Source: Saccopteryx bilineata
Taxonomy: Eukaryota; Chordata; Mammalia; Chiroptera; Emballonuridae
Direction of reading: 5' to 3'
DNA: 64,000 nt
NCBI RefSeq assembly: GCF_036850765.1
Contig: NC_089494.1
Coordinates: 235,060,779 to 235,124,778, forward strand
The notes beneath the pieces were generated by a model, which did not search any database, was not told the DNA's origin, and saw only the letters and a program-made list of their open reading frames with translations. Shown here in pieces: positions 1-10,369 of the stretch. Position 1 is the stretch's first letter, and each line of letters begins with the position of its first letter. A program made the position numbers and the translations under genes.

Positions 1-811
1 TCCCCTTGGTCCCTGCCCAGCCCCTGAGCAGGACTCCCATCTGTGTGTCGCCCGACATCCGTCTACTCAGTTCCTTTACTGTTTAAATTAACCAAAAGTT
101 GATTTTTGTTGTTTGAAACCAAGAACCGAAATTGATTCATATGGTGAGCAATTAACTGATTTAAATAGAAAACTAAGATTAAGTAACTGAGAAAATCAGA
201 GATACAAAAGAGACGAAAGTTGGCCACTATATAATAAAATAACCTAACTGACAAAACGAGGACGTGGGGGAGGAAAGTGGAAGGAAGTGGCAGTGCTAAT
301 TTCCTCACCTTTTCCAGCAGGGAATTAATACCCACTAGTTAAAATGGAAACATGTAGTTTTAAAAATATAATGACTCATAATCATTTTACAAATGTTAGA
401 ATGGTATTTAAGGCAATGCAGGTGAGAAAGCTTAAGTTCAGAAATGATAACTGACTTAACCAAAATCTAACAGCTGATTCATTCAATCAAAAATTGAACA
501 AATGTACCTACTAGGCGCCAAGCATTACGCGAAGTGTTGGGCTTATAATGGAGCCGACCTCACACGGCTCCTGCTTTCATGGGGCTGACAGTGTTGGGGC
601 AGAGCAAGTGAGCAAAGAAACAAATATGAAATTTCAACCGTGATCAACGCTGCGAGGGAAAAAAAGAACACACTTGACAGAAGGCAGACAAGATCCACTT
701 GACAACGGGACAGACATTTCAAAAGAGACTTTAAAGTTGGAAACAGCTTTCCAAAGACTGAAGGGAAGATAATACCAGCCAGAGGGAATAGCATGTACCA
801 GACTACCAGGA

Positions 812-951
812 GGTGTGTGAATCCATTCAGGCTACTATAACAAAAGACCATAAAGTGGGTGGCTTATAAGCAACAAATTTATTTTTCACCGATCTGGAGG
901 CTGGGAAGTCCAAGATCAAGGTACAGGCATATTCAGTGTCTGCATCTGATT
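812..951 (-). repeat. MLT1-type LTR fragment (antisense)
   Basis: The run from 'ggctactataacaaaagacc' through 'gtggcttataagcaac' to 'tggaggctgggaagtcc' matches the reverse complement of the 3' end of MLT1A-like MaLR LTRs as I remember them. Only about 140 bp are recognisable. It interrupts the older repeat. Confidence 0.55.
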
Positions 952-1148
952 CTTGGTTCAGAAAGAAAGGAGTCGGCATGCTGGAAAATAATGAAAGATG
1001 ATGTAAGTGAGCGAGGGGAAAGGGACATGAAGTGAAGGTGATCAAGACGGCAGGAGCTAAATCATGCAGGGCAGGCTTGTGAGGGCACGGAATAGCATTC
1101 AGCTTTTTCTAGGAGCAATAGAAAGTCTCTAAATAATCTTCATCCTGG

Positions 1149-1326
1149 CCTGACCTGTGGTGGCGCAGTGGATAAAGTGTCAACCTGAAACGCTGAGGTC
1201 CCCGGTTCAAAACCCTGCGCTTGCCTAGTCAAAGCATATATGGGAGTTGATGCTCCCTGCTCCTCCCTCCCTTCTCTCTCTCTCTCTATCTCTCCCTTCT
1301 AAAATGAATAAATACAGTCTTAAATC
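1149..1326 (+). repeat. tRNA-derived SINE, short family (CCTGACCTGTGGTGGCGC)
   Basis: It has a tRNA-like head with A-box ('tggcgcagtggataaag') and B-box ('ggttcaaaacc') motifs, the family body 'atatgggagttgatgct', a CT-rich stretch and an 'aatgaataaata' tail. It belongs to the ~180 bp SINE family seen about nine times in this window. Such heads come from RNA polymerase III promoters, and the sequence is a retroposon, not a tRNA gene. Confidence 0.85.
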
Positions 1327-1590
1327 ATTTTTATCCGGGGAATGGTGTGATGAAATCCACCTTGTATAACAACTACCATGGCTGCTGGGTGAAAAGTCGT
1401 TTGGAGGGTGGCAAGAACAGAGTGGGCACACCAGTGAGGAGCAGTGGTCCAGGAGAAAGAAGATTTGGGTTGAACCTTCTTGATGGCAGTAGAAATGGAG
1501 AGAAATGTGTTAACTGGAAAGGTGTTTTCTTTGTGTATTGGCACGATGCTCTAACCAACCAAACCAACTGGCCAGGGTGTTGGAAAGTTA

Positions 1591-1925
1591 TTTTCTTTCT
1601 TTTTTTTATTTTTTATTTTTATTGAATTGGGAGGTTGTCTCGGTTAATAAAATTATATAGGTTTGAAGTGCACAATTCTACAATACATCTTCTGTACGTT
1701 GCATGTGTGTTCACCACCTCAAGATAAGTCTCCTTCCATCGCCATCTGTCCCTCTGTGCCCTCCTCCTCCTCCTCGCTCTACTTCCCCTCTGGTAATCAC
1801 CACACTGTTGTCTGCGTCTGTGAGTCTGGTTTTACTTTTTTTATTAATCCCTTCACCTATTGCATGCAGCCCTCCCATCCCTTCCCCCCAAGATATTTTC
1901 AAAGTAAAGTCCAAAATCTTAGTGC
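1591..1925 (-). repeat. LINE-1 3' end fragment (antisense)
   Basis: A T-rich start (antisense tail) is followed by 'ttgaagtgcacaattctac' and 'ggtaatcaccacactgttg', the familiar antisense form of old mammalian LINE-1 3' UTRs. A related piece occurs at 59612-59990. Immediately upstream, about 1537-1580, 'gctctaaccaacc...ctggccaggg' looks like the 5' end of an antisense VES-like SINE. Confidence 0.6.
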
Positions 1926-2055
1926 TAGATTAGAGTCGAGAGGTAAGAAAAAGAGAAAAATCAGAAAAGACTCCCAGGTTGCTGGCTTGGGCTACTGGGT
2001 GATACCATTCACTGAAATGGTAAAGACTTTGAGATCAACACGTTGAGGGAGTGAT

Positions 2056-3240
2056 TATTGACAATTTTAAACATCTGCATAGTGTCTGTACCATTTTGCA
2101 ACCCCACCAACAATGCACAAGGGTTTCCTTTTCCCCACGTCCTAAGCAACACTTGTTTGATATATTGATGATAATTATTCTGACAGGTATGAGGTGATAT
2201 CTCAGTACAAAAACAGTATAAGGTTCCTTAAAAATTAAAAAATAGAATTATTTTGTGACCCAGCCATTCCGCTTCTGGGTATTAATCCAAAGAAATCCAA
2301 GACACTAATTCAAAAGGATATATAGACCCTATGCTCACTGCAGCATTATTTACAATAATCAAGATATGGAAGCAACCTACATGACCAACAATAGACAATT
2401 GAATAAAAAATATGTGGAGGCCCTGGCCTGTTGGCTCAGTGGATAAGCTTCGGCATGGCATATAGCCATCCCAGGTTCAATTCCCAGTTAGGGCACACAG
2501 GAGAAGCAACCATCTGCTTCTAACCCCCTTCTACTCTTCTCTTACTCTTCCCCACCTCAGCCAGTGGCTCGATTGCTTTGAGCATGGCTCTGGGCACTGA
2601 GAATGACTCAGTTAGTCTGAGCATTAGCCTCAGGCACTAAAAATAGCTCAGTTGATTCAAGCATTAGCCCCAGACAGGGACTGCTGGGTGGATCCTAGTC
2701 AGGGTGCATGCAGGAGTCTATCTCACACTATCTTCCCTCCTCTCACTTAAAAAAAAAAAAAAAAAGATGTGATATACATAGACAGTGGAATCAGATCTTA
2801 ACATTTGCAGCCACATGGATGGACCTAGAGGGTATTGTTCTAAGTGAAATTAGTCAGACTTAAAAAGACAAATACCATACCATTTCACTTATATATGGAA
2901 TCTAAAGAACAAAACAAACAAACAAAGCAGAAACAGACTCATAAGCGCAGAGAACAAACTGATGGTTACCGGGCGGGAGGGGCTGGGGGGCTGGGTAAAA
3001 AAGGTCAGGAAAATAAGAAGTACAAATTGGTAGCTACACAAAAGTCACAGGGAAAAAAAGTACAGCATATACTTTTGTAATAACTATGCATGATGCCAGG
3101 TGGGTGCTAGACTTATCTGAGGAAATCACTTCATAAATTATATAAATGTCTAACCATTATGCTGTACACCTGAAACTAATATAAAATAATTCTGCATGTC
3201 AATTGTAATTGAAATTTATTTTTAAAATCTCAAAAAAAAA
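2056..3240 (+). repeat. LINE-1 3' end, with an inverted 5' segment
   Basis: From about 2215 the sequence follows the end of old L1 ORF2 and the 3' UTR in sense ('cagcattatttacaataatc', 'tggatggacctagagggta', 'acacctgaaactaatataa') and ends in a poly(A) run at 3231-3242. The preceding 2056-2205 ('aacaatgcacaagggtttcc', 'tgacaggtatgaggtgat') is L1 ORF2 in the opposite orientation. This arrangement is typical of twin priming. A SINE interrupts it at 2419-2765. No open frame remains. Confidence 0.7.
2419..2765 (+). repeat. tRNA-derived SINE, older member of the ~400 bp family
   Basis: It starts 'ggccctggcctgttggctc', has the B-box 'ggttcaattcc', then 'gcacacaggagaagcaac' and the late-body motif 'tgctgggtggatcctagtc', and ends in a 17-nt A tail. 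It is clearly diverged from the copies at 6043 and 17540. It is inserted in the LINE-1 fragment. Confidence 0.8.
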
Positions 3241-3999
3241 AAGGGGATTTTAGACTTTTTATGACTAAGATATCTGTAAAACATCCAAGTGGAGATGTCA
3301 AGTAAGCAGTAGATCTGCAGCTGAGAAGGGAAGTGCAGGCTGGAATCGTCATCACACAAGATATTGAAAACATAGGAATGGAAAAAGATGACCAGAGAGT
3401 GTAGAGAATAAAGAGGGCTATGACCATTCCTGAGAAAATCAGATACTCGGGGGTAGAACAGACCTAGCAGAGGAGACCTAGGTAGATAGAAAATGAGGAG
3501 AGGGTGGTGCCCCAGAAGCTAAAAAAAAGAAAGGGTTAAGAGGAGGGGGTTTTCAACTTTGTTGATTATTGCTACTAAGTCAAATAAAATGAGGACTAAG
3601 GAGGACCCATGGTAACGGGCACTCAGTGACTGCAGGAATATTTCTGGTGGAGATGCAGAAACGGAAGACAGCTCTTTTGAGAAGTTTGACAACGATGAGA
3701 AGCAGAGAAATGGGAGCAATTAGTAAAGATGATTGGGTCAATGGAGATATTTGAGGATGCTTTTAAGGTCCAGTAGAGAGGAGAGACAATAAGATAAGGA
3801 AAGGGGAGGAGAAGGCAGAAAGATAACAGGCACAGGAGGGCGTGGTAGAAAAGGGAGGGGCTGGATGCTGACGCAAGAAGGTCTATAGATATGATGATGG
3901 ACAAGTAAAGGTGCTCCCGTCTAATGGCCTCTATTTCTCAAAGATGGTAAGTTCATCAGCTGAAAACTAGCTGGGAAAAATGGAGGCAGGGCTGAGAGG

Positions 4000-4506
4000 T
4001 TTGGGGTATCAAGCAAGTCACAAAGTGGTCTCTATGTGAGTGGGCAAGCATAGCTCAAGTCTGAGATAGGACAGCCACGTGGCACAGTGTGGCAATGCCC
4101 AGGTGCTCAGGTGCAAGTTCAGAGAAGGCAAATGCTTGCATTCATACAAGGTCAGAATTTTGCCAAGTAAATGTGACAAAAGATAAAAGAATCAAGGAGA
4201 TTCAAATTATCTCTAAGGCATTGATTATAATGACATGCCATGGACTCTAAGTTGGATAATGAGGAAAGGAAAGGGCAGGGGGGAATTTAAGATACAGAGA
4301 AAAGAGTTTGATCAGCACACCAGAGACTTTGATGACACCAAAGAATTGTTATAGCAGGGACTCGAGCAAGACAACCGAAAGTACAGGAGGTTTCAAGTGA
4401 TGAGTGGATGAACGAGCAGTAATTTTGGAAATGGCGGTGATATATGATGATGACTGATGTTTAGATGGAATGGAGATGAGAGTGATTAGGTCAGGTGTTA
4501 AAATGG
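4000..4506. other. Unassigned intergenic sequence
   Basis: No gene, RNA or confidently named repeat is visible. The text is purine-rich and may continue the old repeat to its left. Open frames are short and cross no recognisable motif. Confidence 0.5.
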
Positions 4507-5398
4507 ATTAACTCTTCTTTTTTATTTTATTTATTGTTGGGCAGATAAAATGTATTATGCTCACTTTGTTAAAGTGGTGCTGCCCACGTGGAGGCCGTTG
4601 CCCAGGTGATATTATTGTAATGTGTGTCTCTGTGGGCAGGCAGAATCCCTGTAGCCTGGGGCTTGGTTTTGGGATTAAGCCTTTCCCACCCGTTTTGATG
4701 TGGGGTGGTACAATCCAATCATGCCTCAGAGAAGTGACTTTGTATTAGAGACTTCCCTATTTTCTATATTGGATTAAGGGTTTGGATTTCTACACTATAA
4801 AATGGGGATGGAGCGGGAGCTTGCTCTCTTGGTTCCTGGGATTAGCATTAGAGGAGAGAGCAGGGCAAAGAGAGGCCACATGGAGGAGGCCAGGGGAAGC
4901 AGCCAAGATGGCGGAGTGTTGATTGAGAGGCCAGTTTGTGCAGTTTGACGCTGGAGAAGGAAGGAGATGGGGAACAGAGGTGAATAAAGTCTGGTGAGCT
5001 AGAAACCTTTGAGTCTAGGAAACTCGGATAAGTCAGTAGCTTTGTGAGCACTGAATGTGAGTGGGTTTTGGAGCCCAGTGTGTATTTTTACTTGCCCGCC
5101 GGGTGCAAGCTAGAATTAAAGAAAATGGCCTATCAGTTTTTGGCTCCGTTGTTTCTTTACTGACTGTCCGAATCCAATGTGAACCTGCATGGACCAGGAG
5201 GCTGCTGTGATGGTGGCCCTGGCTGCTGGCTTTACATTTATTCATTTTTAGAGAGAGAGAAAGGGGGGAGGAGCAGGAAACATCAACTCTCATATGCGCC
5301 TTGACTGGGCAAGCCCAGCATTTCAAACTGGCAACCTCAGCGTTCCAGGTTGACACTTTATCCACTGTGCCACCACAGGTCAGGCTGCATTAACTCTT
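4507..5398 (-). repeat. Short-family SINE (antisense) split by an LTR
   Basis: The SINE body in reverse orientation lies at 5237-5388 ('aactctcatatgcgccttga', 'actttatccactgtgccacc'). Its T-rich tail begins at 4517 and is interrupted by the LTR at 4535-5236. The SINE target duplication 'attaactctt' is present at 4507-4516 and 5389-5398, so the SINE landed first and the LTR later entered its tail. Confidence 0.85.
4535..5236 (+). mobile_element. Solo LTR of an endogenous retrovirus, copy 1 of 4
   Basis: It is 702 bp, begins TGTTGGGCAG and ends GGCTTTACA, and is bounded by a perfect 5 bp target duplication (tttat, 4530-4534 and 5237-5241). It holds a TATA-like 'ctataaaatgggg' near 4794, a YY1-like 'aagatggcggag' near 4905, and an ATTAAA signal near 5115. 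No internal retroviral genes adjoin it, so it is a solo LTR, the usual product of LTR-LTR recombination. The copies at 9420, 20636 and 23091 are collinear with it. A 5 bp duplication is typical of class III (ERV-L/MaLR-like) elements, but assignment needs a library search. Confidence 0.85.
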
Positions 5399-5694
5399 AG
5401 AAGTTGAAATCATCAATGATGACAATCATTAGCATGAGAAAGGCTGTTGGCCATGACAAAAGTCTCCAATGAGTGAATAGGGCTGGCGGAACAAGATGAA
5501 AGGGCAGCCTCTTTGTCACTTGGTCCAGTTCAGTTCACCTTCACCCGACTGCCTGCCTCCTCGTTAACCTACTGCCAACCTGAAGTGCACCTGCCCTTCC
5601 CACTGAGAACCTCCTTTCGTTTCCTCCAGTTCCACGCTCACAAACTGGCCGGAGGAGATGAAGAGGTCGTGGGACTCGGACGCTCTTCTGGCAG

Positions 5695-6545
5695 ATAGTA
5701 GTGTCATGGAGTGAACTGCATCCCCCATCTCCCAAATGCAGAAGTCGAGGCTCTAACTCCCCACAGGACTGTGTTTGGAAATAGGGCTTTAAGGAAGTAA
5801 TTAAAATTCAATAAGGTCATAGGACTTGAATCCTAATCCAATAAACTGGTGACCTTATAAAAGGAGAGACACCAATGACCTGTGCACACTGAAAAGGTGG
5901 CCACATGAGGACACAGTGAGAAGTTGGCTCTCTGCAAGCCAAGAAGAGAGGCCTCAGGAGAAACCAACCAACACCTTGATCTTAACCGTCCAGGCTCCAG
6001 ACTATGAGAAATAAGTGTCTTCTGTTTAAACTACCCAGTGTGGGGCCCTGGCTGGTTGGCTCAGCGGTAGAGCGTCGGCCTAGCGTGCGGAGGACCCGGG
6101 TTCGATTCCCGGCCAGGGCACATAGGAGAAGTGCCCATTTGCTTCTCCACCCCTCCGCCGCGCCTTCCTCTCTGTCTCTCTCTTCCCCTCCCGCAGCCAA
6201 GGCTCCATTGGGGCAAAGATGGCCCGGGCGCTGGGGATGGCTCTGTGGCCTCTGCCCCAGGCGCTAGAGTGGCTCTGGTCGCAACATGGTGACGTCCAGG
6301 AGGGTCGCAACATGGCGACGCCCAGGATGGGCAGAGCATCGCCCCCTGGTGGGCAGAGCGTCGCCCCCTGGTGGGCGTGCCGGGTGGATCCCGGTCGGGC
6401 GCATGCGGGAGTCTGTCTGACTGTCTCTCCCTGTTTCCAGCTTCAGAAAAATGCAAAAAAATAAAAAAAATAAAAAAAAATAAACTACCCAGTGTGTGGC
6501 GTCTTGTTATGTCAGCTCTAACAAACTACTATAGGCAGTAAAGTG
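5695..6545 (+). repeat. MLT1A-like MaLR LTR split by a SINE
   Basis: Sense features match MLT1A-type LTRs from memory: 'gaactgcatcccccatctcc', 'tgtttggaaatagggcttt', 'ccttataaaaggagagaca', 'gaggacacagtgagaag', 'atgagaaataagtgtc'. It is cut by the SINE at 6043-6480 and resumes with 'taaactacccagtgtgtgg'. The 5399-5694 stretch before it holds nothing recognised. Confidence 0.7.
6043..6480 (+). repeat. tRNA-derived SINE, ~400 bp family
   Basis: Full-length copy. It has a tRNA-like head ('ctcagcggtagagcgtcgg', 'gggttcgattccc'), 'cacataggagaagtgccc', a middle region with 'atggcccgggcgctggggat', a repeated 'gggcagagcatcgccccctg' module, and a final 'ctgtttccagcttcagaaa' with A-rich tail. A 16 bp target duplication (taaactacccagtgtg) flanks it at 6027-6042 and 6481-6496. 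High similarity to other copies implies a fairly recent insertion. Confidence 0.92.
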
Positions 6546-6674
6546 TTTTTGTTCCAATGATTTCTGTATTAGGACGATTTTCTAACAGGTAGGGAGAGAA
6601 GATCCCTTGAGGAAGAAGTTAATTTTTCTTTTTGAATTCACATGAAGATGCCAGATAGGCCAGTAGTGACCCCG

Positions 6675-6860
6675 ATAATTACAACGCCAGATGCTTTCTC
6701 TTATGTTATCTCATTTAATTATACACTACTTTATAAAATAAGAGCTTTAAGATAGACAATAAAAGAAAAAGAAACTCAAAGAAGTTCAGTAACTTTATCA
6801 GCATCAACCACATGCTGGTAAGAAACTGATCAGATATTTGAATTCAGATCAGTGGAAACT
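6675..6860 (-). repeat. Probable MIR fragment (antisense)
   Basis: The pattern 'ttatctcatttaattata', then 'aagaaactcaaagaagttca', resembles a reverse-oriented MIR core with a degraded 'gaaactgaggctcagagaggtt'. Divergence is high. Confidence 0.4.
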
Positions 6861-6949
6861 CACATTTCCCCTCTCATTCTACATCCCAGTACAAATCCTG
6901 GTATAAAAGATGCCATTAATATGAAGGGTGCTTTCACTCTGCAACAGAC

Positions 6950-7620
6950 ACTCCATGAGACGCTTTCACATACAATAGCAAAGGAGGTCTTATCAACTGG
7001 TTAGAGGGGACAAAACTGAGGTCCAGAGAGGTTAAGTTCTTGCAGGAGGCAACCCCGATGGAGGAAAAGACACCCAGACAACGTGATCAAGGAAGTAGAA
7101 TTTATTAGTAGCCAGCAGAGCATGTGAGACTAGTAGCACCAAAAACACGAGCTCCCAGAAGTTAGATTTCTTACATCTTATATACCTTTACAACTTTAGC
7201 TCTCACATCACAGGTGCCTGATTTCTTTGACTTCTTTGTTTGCAGACCTACGTGACTTTTGTGTCTCCAGGAGGGGAGGGGTATGGAGGAGGTTCCAACT
7301 GTTTGTCCTTGACTATTCATATAATCTATTCTTCTTGCTGGTGCTGCAAGTTTATTTCAGGGAACTGATAACAAGAACCACAGCTGTGGTTTGTTACTTT
7401 TCAAACTTTCTCAGTCAGCCTGTCCTCCTTCAGTTTATAACGCTGAGGTCACTGGCTTGAGCATAAGATCACAGATATTGCAGGCTCCACCCCCCCCCCC
7501 ATTGCATTTTCCTGGTTTCTCCTCTTTCAAAGTGACTTGCCCAAGGTCACATAGCTTAGCAAGTTGTAACCTTTCTACTGCCCCTTTCTCCCCCTCTTCA
7601 CCTAATACCCACCACTGAAC
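6950..7620 (-). repeat. MIR (antisense) split by an LTR
   Basis: The MIR core reads 'aaactgaggtccagagaggt' 'taagt' up to 7037 and continues 'gtgacttgcccaaggtcaca' from 7532. The intervening 489 bp LTR falls exactly inside the conserved MIR core. The interval 7640-8390 further right is AT-rich with no feature I can name. Confidence 0.7.
7041..7529 (-). mobile_element. Solo LTR, gamma-type architecture, inserted in MIR
   Basis: Read on the - strand the element starts TGAAAGAGGAG and ends TTGCCTCCTGCA. It has a TATA box 'gtatataagatg' and an 'aataaattctacttcc' polyadenylation signal in the expected order. The flanks carry 'aagt' at 7034-7037 and 7530-7533, a 4 bp duplication as expected for class I elements. 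Three extra bases (tct, 7038-7040) lie between one duplication and the apparent terminus. No internal viral genes adjoin it. Confidence 0.7.
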
Positions 7621-7639
7621 TTTCCCTCTTCTCACAGGC

Positions 7640-8390
7640 AGCTGTCCTAGGCAATTCATAAACACAAAATAGTCTTTCTCCTGTTTAACATATCATTTAT
7701 ATCTTTCAGCATAATCACCATTATCAAAAGTCATTGACAAAGTAAATAAGGTAGCAATTGTCTGATAATGCATTTGCTCCCAAAAAATAAATAAATGAAG
7801 ATCAAGTTAGATTAAGCAACAGTTGTATGTCATTGAATAAATTTCTAGTTCTTCTTGATGCATATAATTTTTATTTGACTTATGAATTTCACTCTAAAGA
7901 TTAATTCGGGCCTCTGTAAAGAGCATAAGAATTAATATTCAGCCAAGATATGAATCTTTTTTTATTATCATTTTAGTGAATATCAATTTGTTAAAATATT
8001 GTTAAGTGCAATTTGTTACTTATTCACTCCTTTTCTATTCTTGTTGAGACATTTGAAAATATCTATATAAACACTTTTTGTCAATACTACCAAGATTTAT
8101 ATTGCCAAGTTCCTGTAACTGTTATCTCTGAGAGCCCTATGAATCATGCTATATGATGTGAGATTTTATTGAACTTATGTAATCGAGAAGTGATCAATTA
8201 AAAAAATTCACAGCGAGTTTTGTCTGCAGCGGGCCGTGTGTAGAAATGATTTCTAGCTTGAAGAGATAACCAAAACACTGGATGAATCCTCGTGTTCCCT
8301 GGTCTGGTTTGGAGGTGTTTCCAGGTATTCCTGAACACCTTTCCTATGGTGGTCACTAAGCGGAATGCTGCACTAACAATACCTATTAGC
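7640..8390. other. Unassigned AT-rich intergenic sequence
   Basis: No repeat, gene or RNA is recognised. Base composition is AT-rich, with short homopolymer runs. Confidence 0.5.
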
Positions 8391-8399
8391 CAGATCTTT

Positions 8400-8785
8400 T
8401 TTTTTTTTTTGTATTTTTCCGAAGCTGGAAACGGGGAGAGACAGTCAGACTCCCGCATGCGCCCGACCAGGATCCACCCGGCACGCCCACCAGGGGGCGA
8501 CGCTCTGCCCACCAGGGGGCGTTGCTCTGCCCCTCCGGGGCGTCACTCTGTCGCGACCAGACCCACTCTAGCGCCTGGGGCAGAGACCAAGAAGCCATCC
8601 CCAGCGCCCGGGACATCTTTGCTCCAATGGAGCCTCGCTGCGGGAGGGGAAAAGAGAGACAGAAAGGAAGGAGAGGGGGAGGGGTGGAGAAGCAGATGGG
8701 CGCTTCTCCGGTGTGCCCTGGCCGGGAATCGAACCCAGGACCCCTTGCACGCCAGGCTCTACCACTGAGCCAACCGGCCAGGGCT
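8400..8785 (-). repeat. tRNA-derived SINE, ~400 bp family (antisense)
   Basis: A T tract leads into the reversed family body ('gtatttttccgaagctgg', 'gatccacccggcacgccc', 'ttgctccaatggagcctcg') and ends at the tRNA head in reverse ('gagccaaccggccagggc'). A 9 bp target duplication (cagatcttt) is at 8391-8399 and 8786-8794. Confidence 0.92.
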
Positions 8786-8849
8786 CAGATCTTTAGAAAT
8801 GGGATTTGTTTCTCTCCTCACCCTCCACTCTCCACCCCACCCCGTGGTT

Positions 8850-9260
8850 CCCTAAACAAAGTATCACAGAGTAGCTTAAACAACACAAATGCATTTTTCA
8901 CAGTTCTCAAGGCTAAAGGCTGGAATTCAAGTCATGGCCAGGATGTGCCCCTTTGGCAGTGGTGAGGAAGAATCTATCTCATGCGTCTCTCCTGGCTTCT
9001 GGTGGTTTGCTGTCCCTTGGCTTGAAGACACTGCCCCGAGCTCTGCCGTCATGTTCACATAACATTCTCCCTGTTTGCATTTCTGTGCCCAAATTTACCT
9101 TTTTCAAAAGACAACAGTCATATCGAATTAGTATGACCTCATCTTAACTAGTTATACCTGCAAAGACACTACTTCCAAATAAGGTCACAATCCGAAGTCC
9201 TAGGGATGAGGACTTCAACATAGGAATTTTGGATGACACAATTCAACCCGTACTTCTTCA
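8850..9260 (-). repeat. MLT1-type LTR (antisense)
   Basis: It reads 'agtagcttaaacaacacaaa', 'cttctggtggtttgctgtcc', 'gacctcatcttaactagtta', 'caaagacactacttccaaat' and 'aaggtcacaatccgaagtcc', the reverse complement of an MLT1A-like MaLR LTR over nearly its whole length. Confidence 0.75.
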
Positions 9261-9419
9261 ACCCTCTCAAATTGGCTCAATATATGAACATGCTCTACTA
9301 TCTCCCTTCTTATAAATAAACTAAGATATAATAACATCTACTATATCTTAATTTTCTCTACCCTTTCATAGTCAACGTCTCGAAAGAGTAATCTTCATCT
9401 ATTTCTTCCTAAACCCACT

Positions 9420-10095
9420 TGTAAAGCCAGCAGCCAGGGCCAGGGCCGCCATCACAGCAGCCCTCTGGCCCATGCAGGTTTGCATTGGATTCGGACAGTC
9501 GGTAAAGAAACAGCGGAGCCAAAAACTGGTGGGCCATAGTCTTTAATTCTAGCTTGCACCCGGCGGGCAAGTAAAAATACATACTGGACTCCAAAACCCA
9601 GTCACATTCAGTGCTCACAAAGCTACTGACTTATCCGAGTTTCCTAGAATCAAAGGTTTCTAGCTCACCAGACTTATTCACCTCTGTTCCCCATCTCCTT
9701 CCTTCTCCAGCGTCAAACTGCACAAACTGGCATCTCACTCAGCACTGCGCCATCTTGGCTGCTTCTCCTGGCCTCCTCCACATGGCCTTTCTCTGTTCTC
9801 CTCTGCTCTCTCTCTCTAACACTAATCCCAGGAACCAAGAGCCAAGCTCTCGTTTTGCCCCTATTTTATAGTGTAGAAATCCAAACCCTTAATCCAATAT
9901 ACATAATAGGGAGGTCTCTAATACAAAGACACTTCTGAGGCATGATTGGATTGTACCGCCCCACATCAAAATGGGTGGGAAAAGCTTAATCCCAAAACCA
10001 AGTCCCAGGCTACAAGGATTCTCAACACACATTAATATCACCTGGGCAACGGCCTCTTTAACAAAGTGAGCTTAATACATTTTATCTGCCCAACA
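9420..10095 (-). mobile_element. Solo LTR of an endogenous retrovirus, copy 2 of 4
   Basis: This is the reverse complement of the element at 4535: it starts TGTAAAGCC and ends TGCCCAACA on the + strand. It is 676 bp with a perfect 5 bp target duplication (ccact, 9415-9419 and 10096-10100). The internal blocks are collinear, including the TATA-like 'tttatagtgtag' and the reversed 'cgccatcttggctgct' block. It has slight deletions relative to copy 1 and no internal genes. Confidence 0.85.
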
Positions 10096-10171
10096 CCACT
10101 TTAATCTGGTCTGGTACCAAACGTCCTCAGCACTGTCACCAACAACCACCTAACTTTTAAATCATCTCACC

Positions 10172-10366
10172 TTTTTTTTTTTTTTTTTTTTAAGATTTTT
10201 ACTTATTGATTTTAGAGAGAGAAAATAAAGCAGGAGGGTTGAAGAAGACAGAAGCAGCAACTCATAGCTACTTCTCATACGTGACCAGGCAAGCCCAGGG
10301 TTTCAAACCACCGCCCTCAGTGTTCCAGGTTTACGCTTCCTCTACTGCACCACCACTGGTCAAACG
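10172..10366 (-). repeat. Short-family SINE (antisense)
   Basis: A T22 tract is followed by 'ttattgattttagagagaga', 'aggcaagcccagggtttcaa' and 'ctgcaccaccactggtca'. The flanks 'catctcac' before and 'catcttac' after suggest a diverged target duplication. Confidence 0.8.
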
Positions 10367-10369
10367 CAT

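Larger units (their letters stand above)
480..4000 (+). repeat. Old dispersed mammalian repeat, broken up by later insertions
   Basis: Pieces at about 480-810, 1030-1145, 1330-1535, 1925-2045 and 3245-4000 read, from memory, like successive parts of one old, widely dispersed mammalian repeat: a 'tactaggcgccaagca' opening, 'aaatcatgcagggcagg', 'ggctgctgggtgaaaagt', 'catccaagtggagatgtca'. I cannot name the family with certainty. Younger elements (MLT1-like LTR, SINEs, LINE-1) separate the pieces, so this is one ancient locus enlarged by insertion. No coding capacity is visible. The stretch before it, 1-480, holds nothing I recognise. Confidence 0.4.

Noticed and set aside
4557..5051. Frames within the four LTR copies
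   Set aside because: They are non-coding LTR sequence with no gag, pol or env similarity; no internal retroviral region adjoins any copy.
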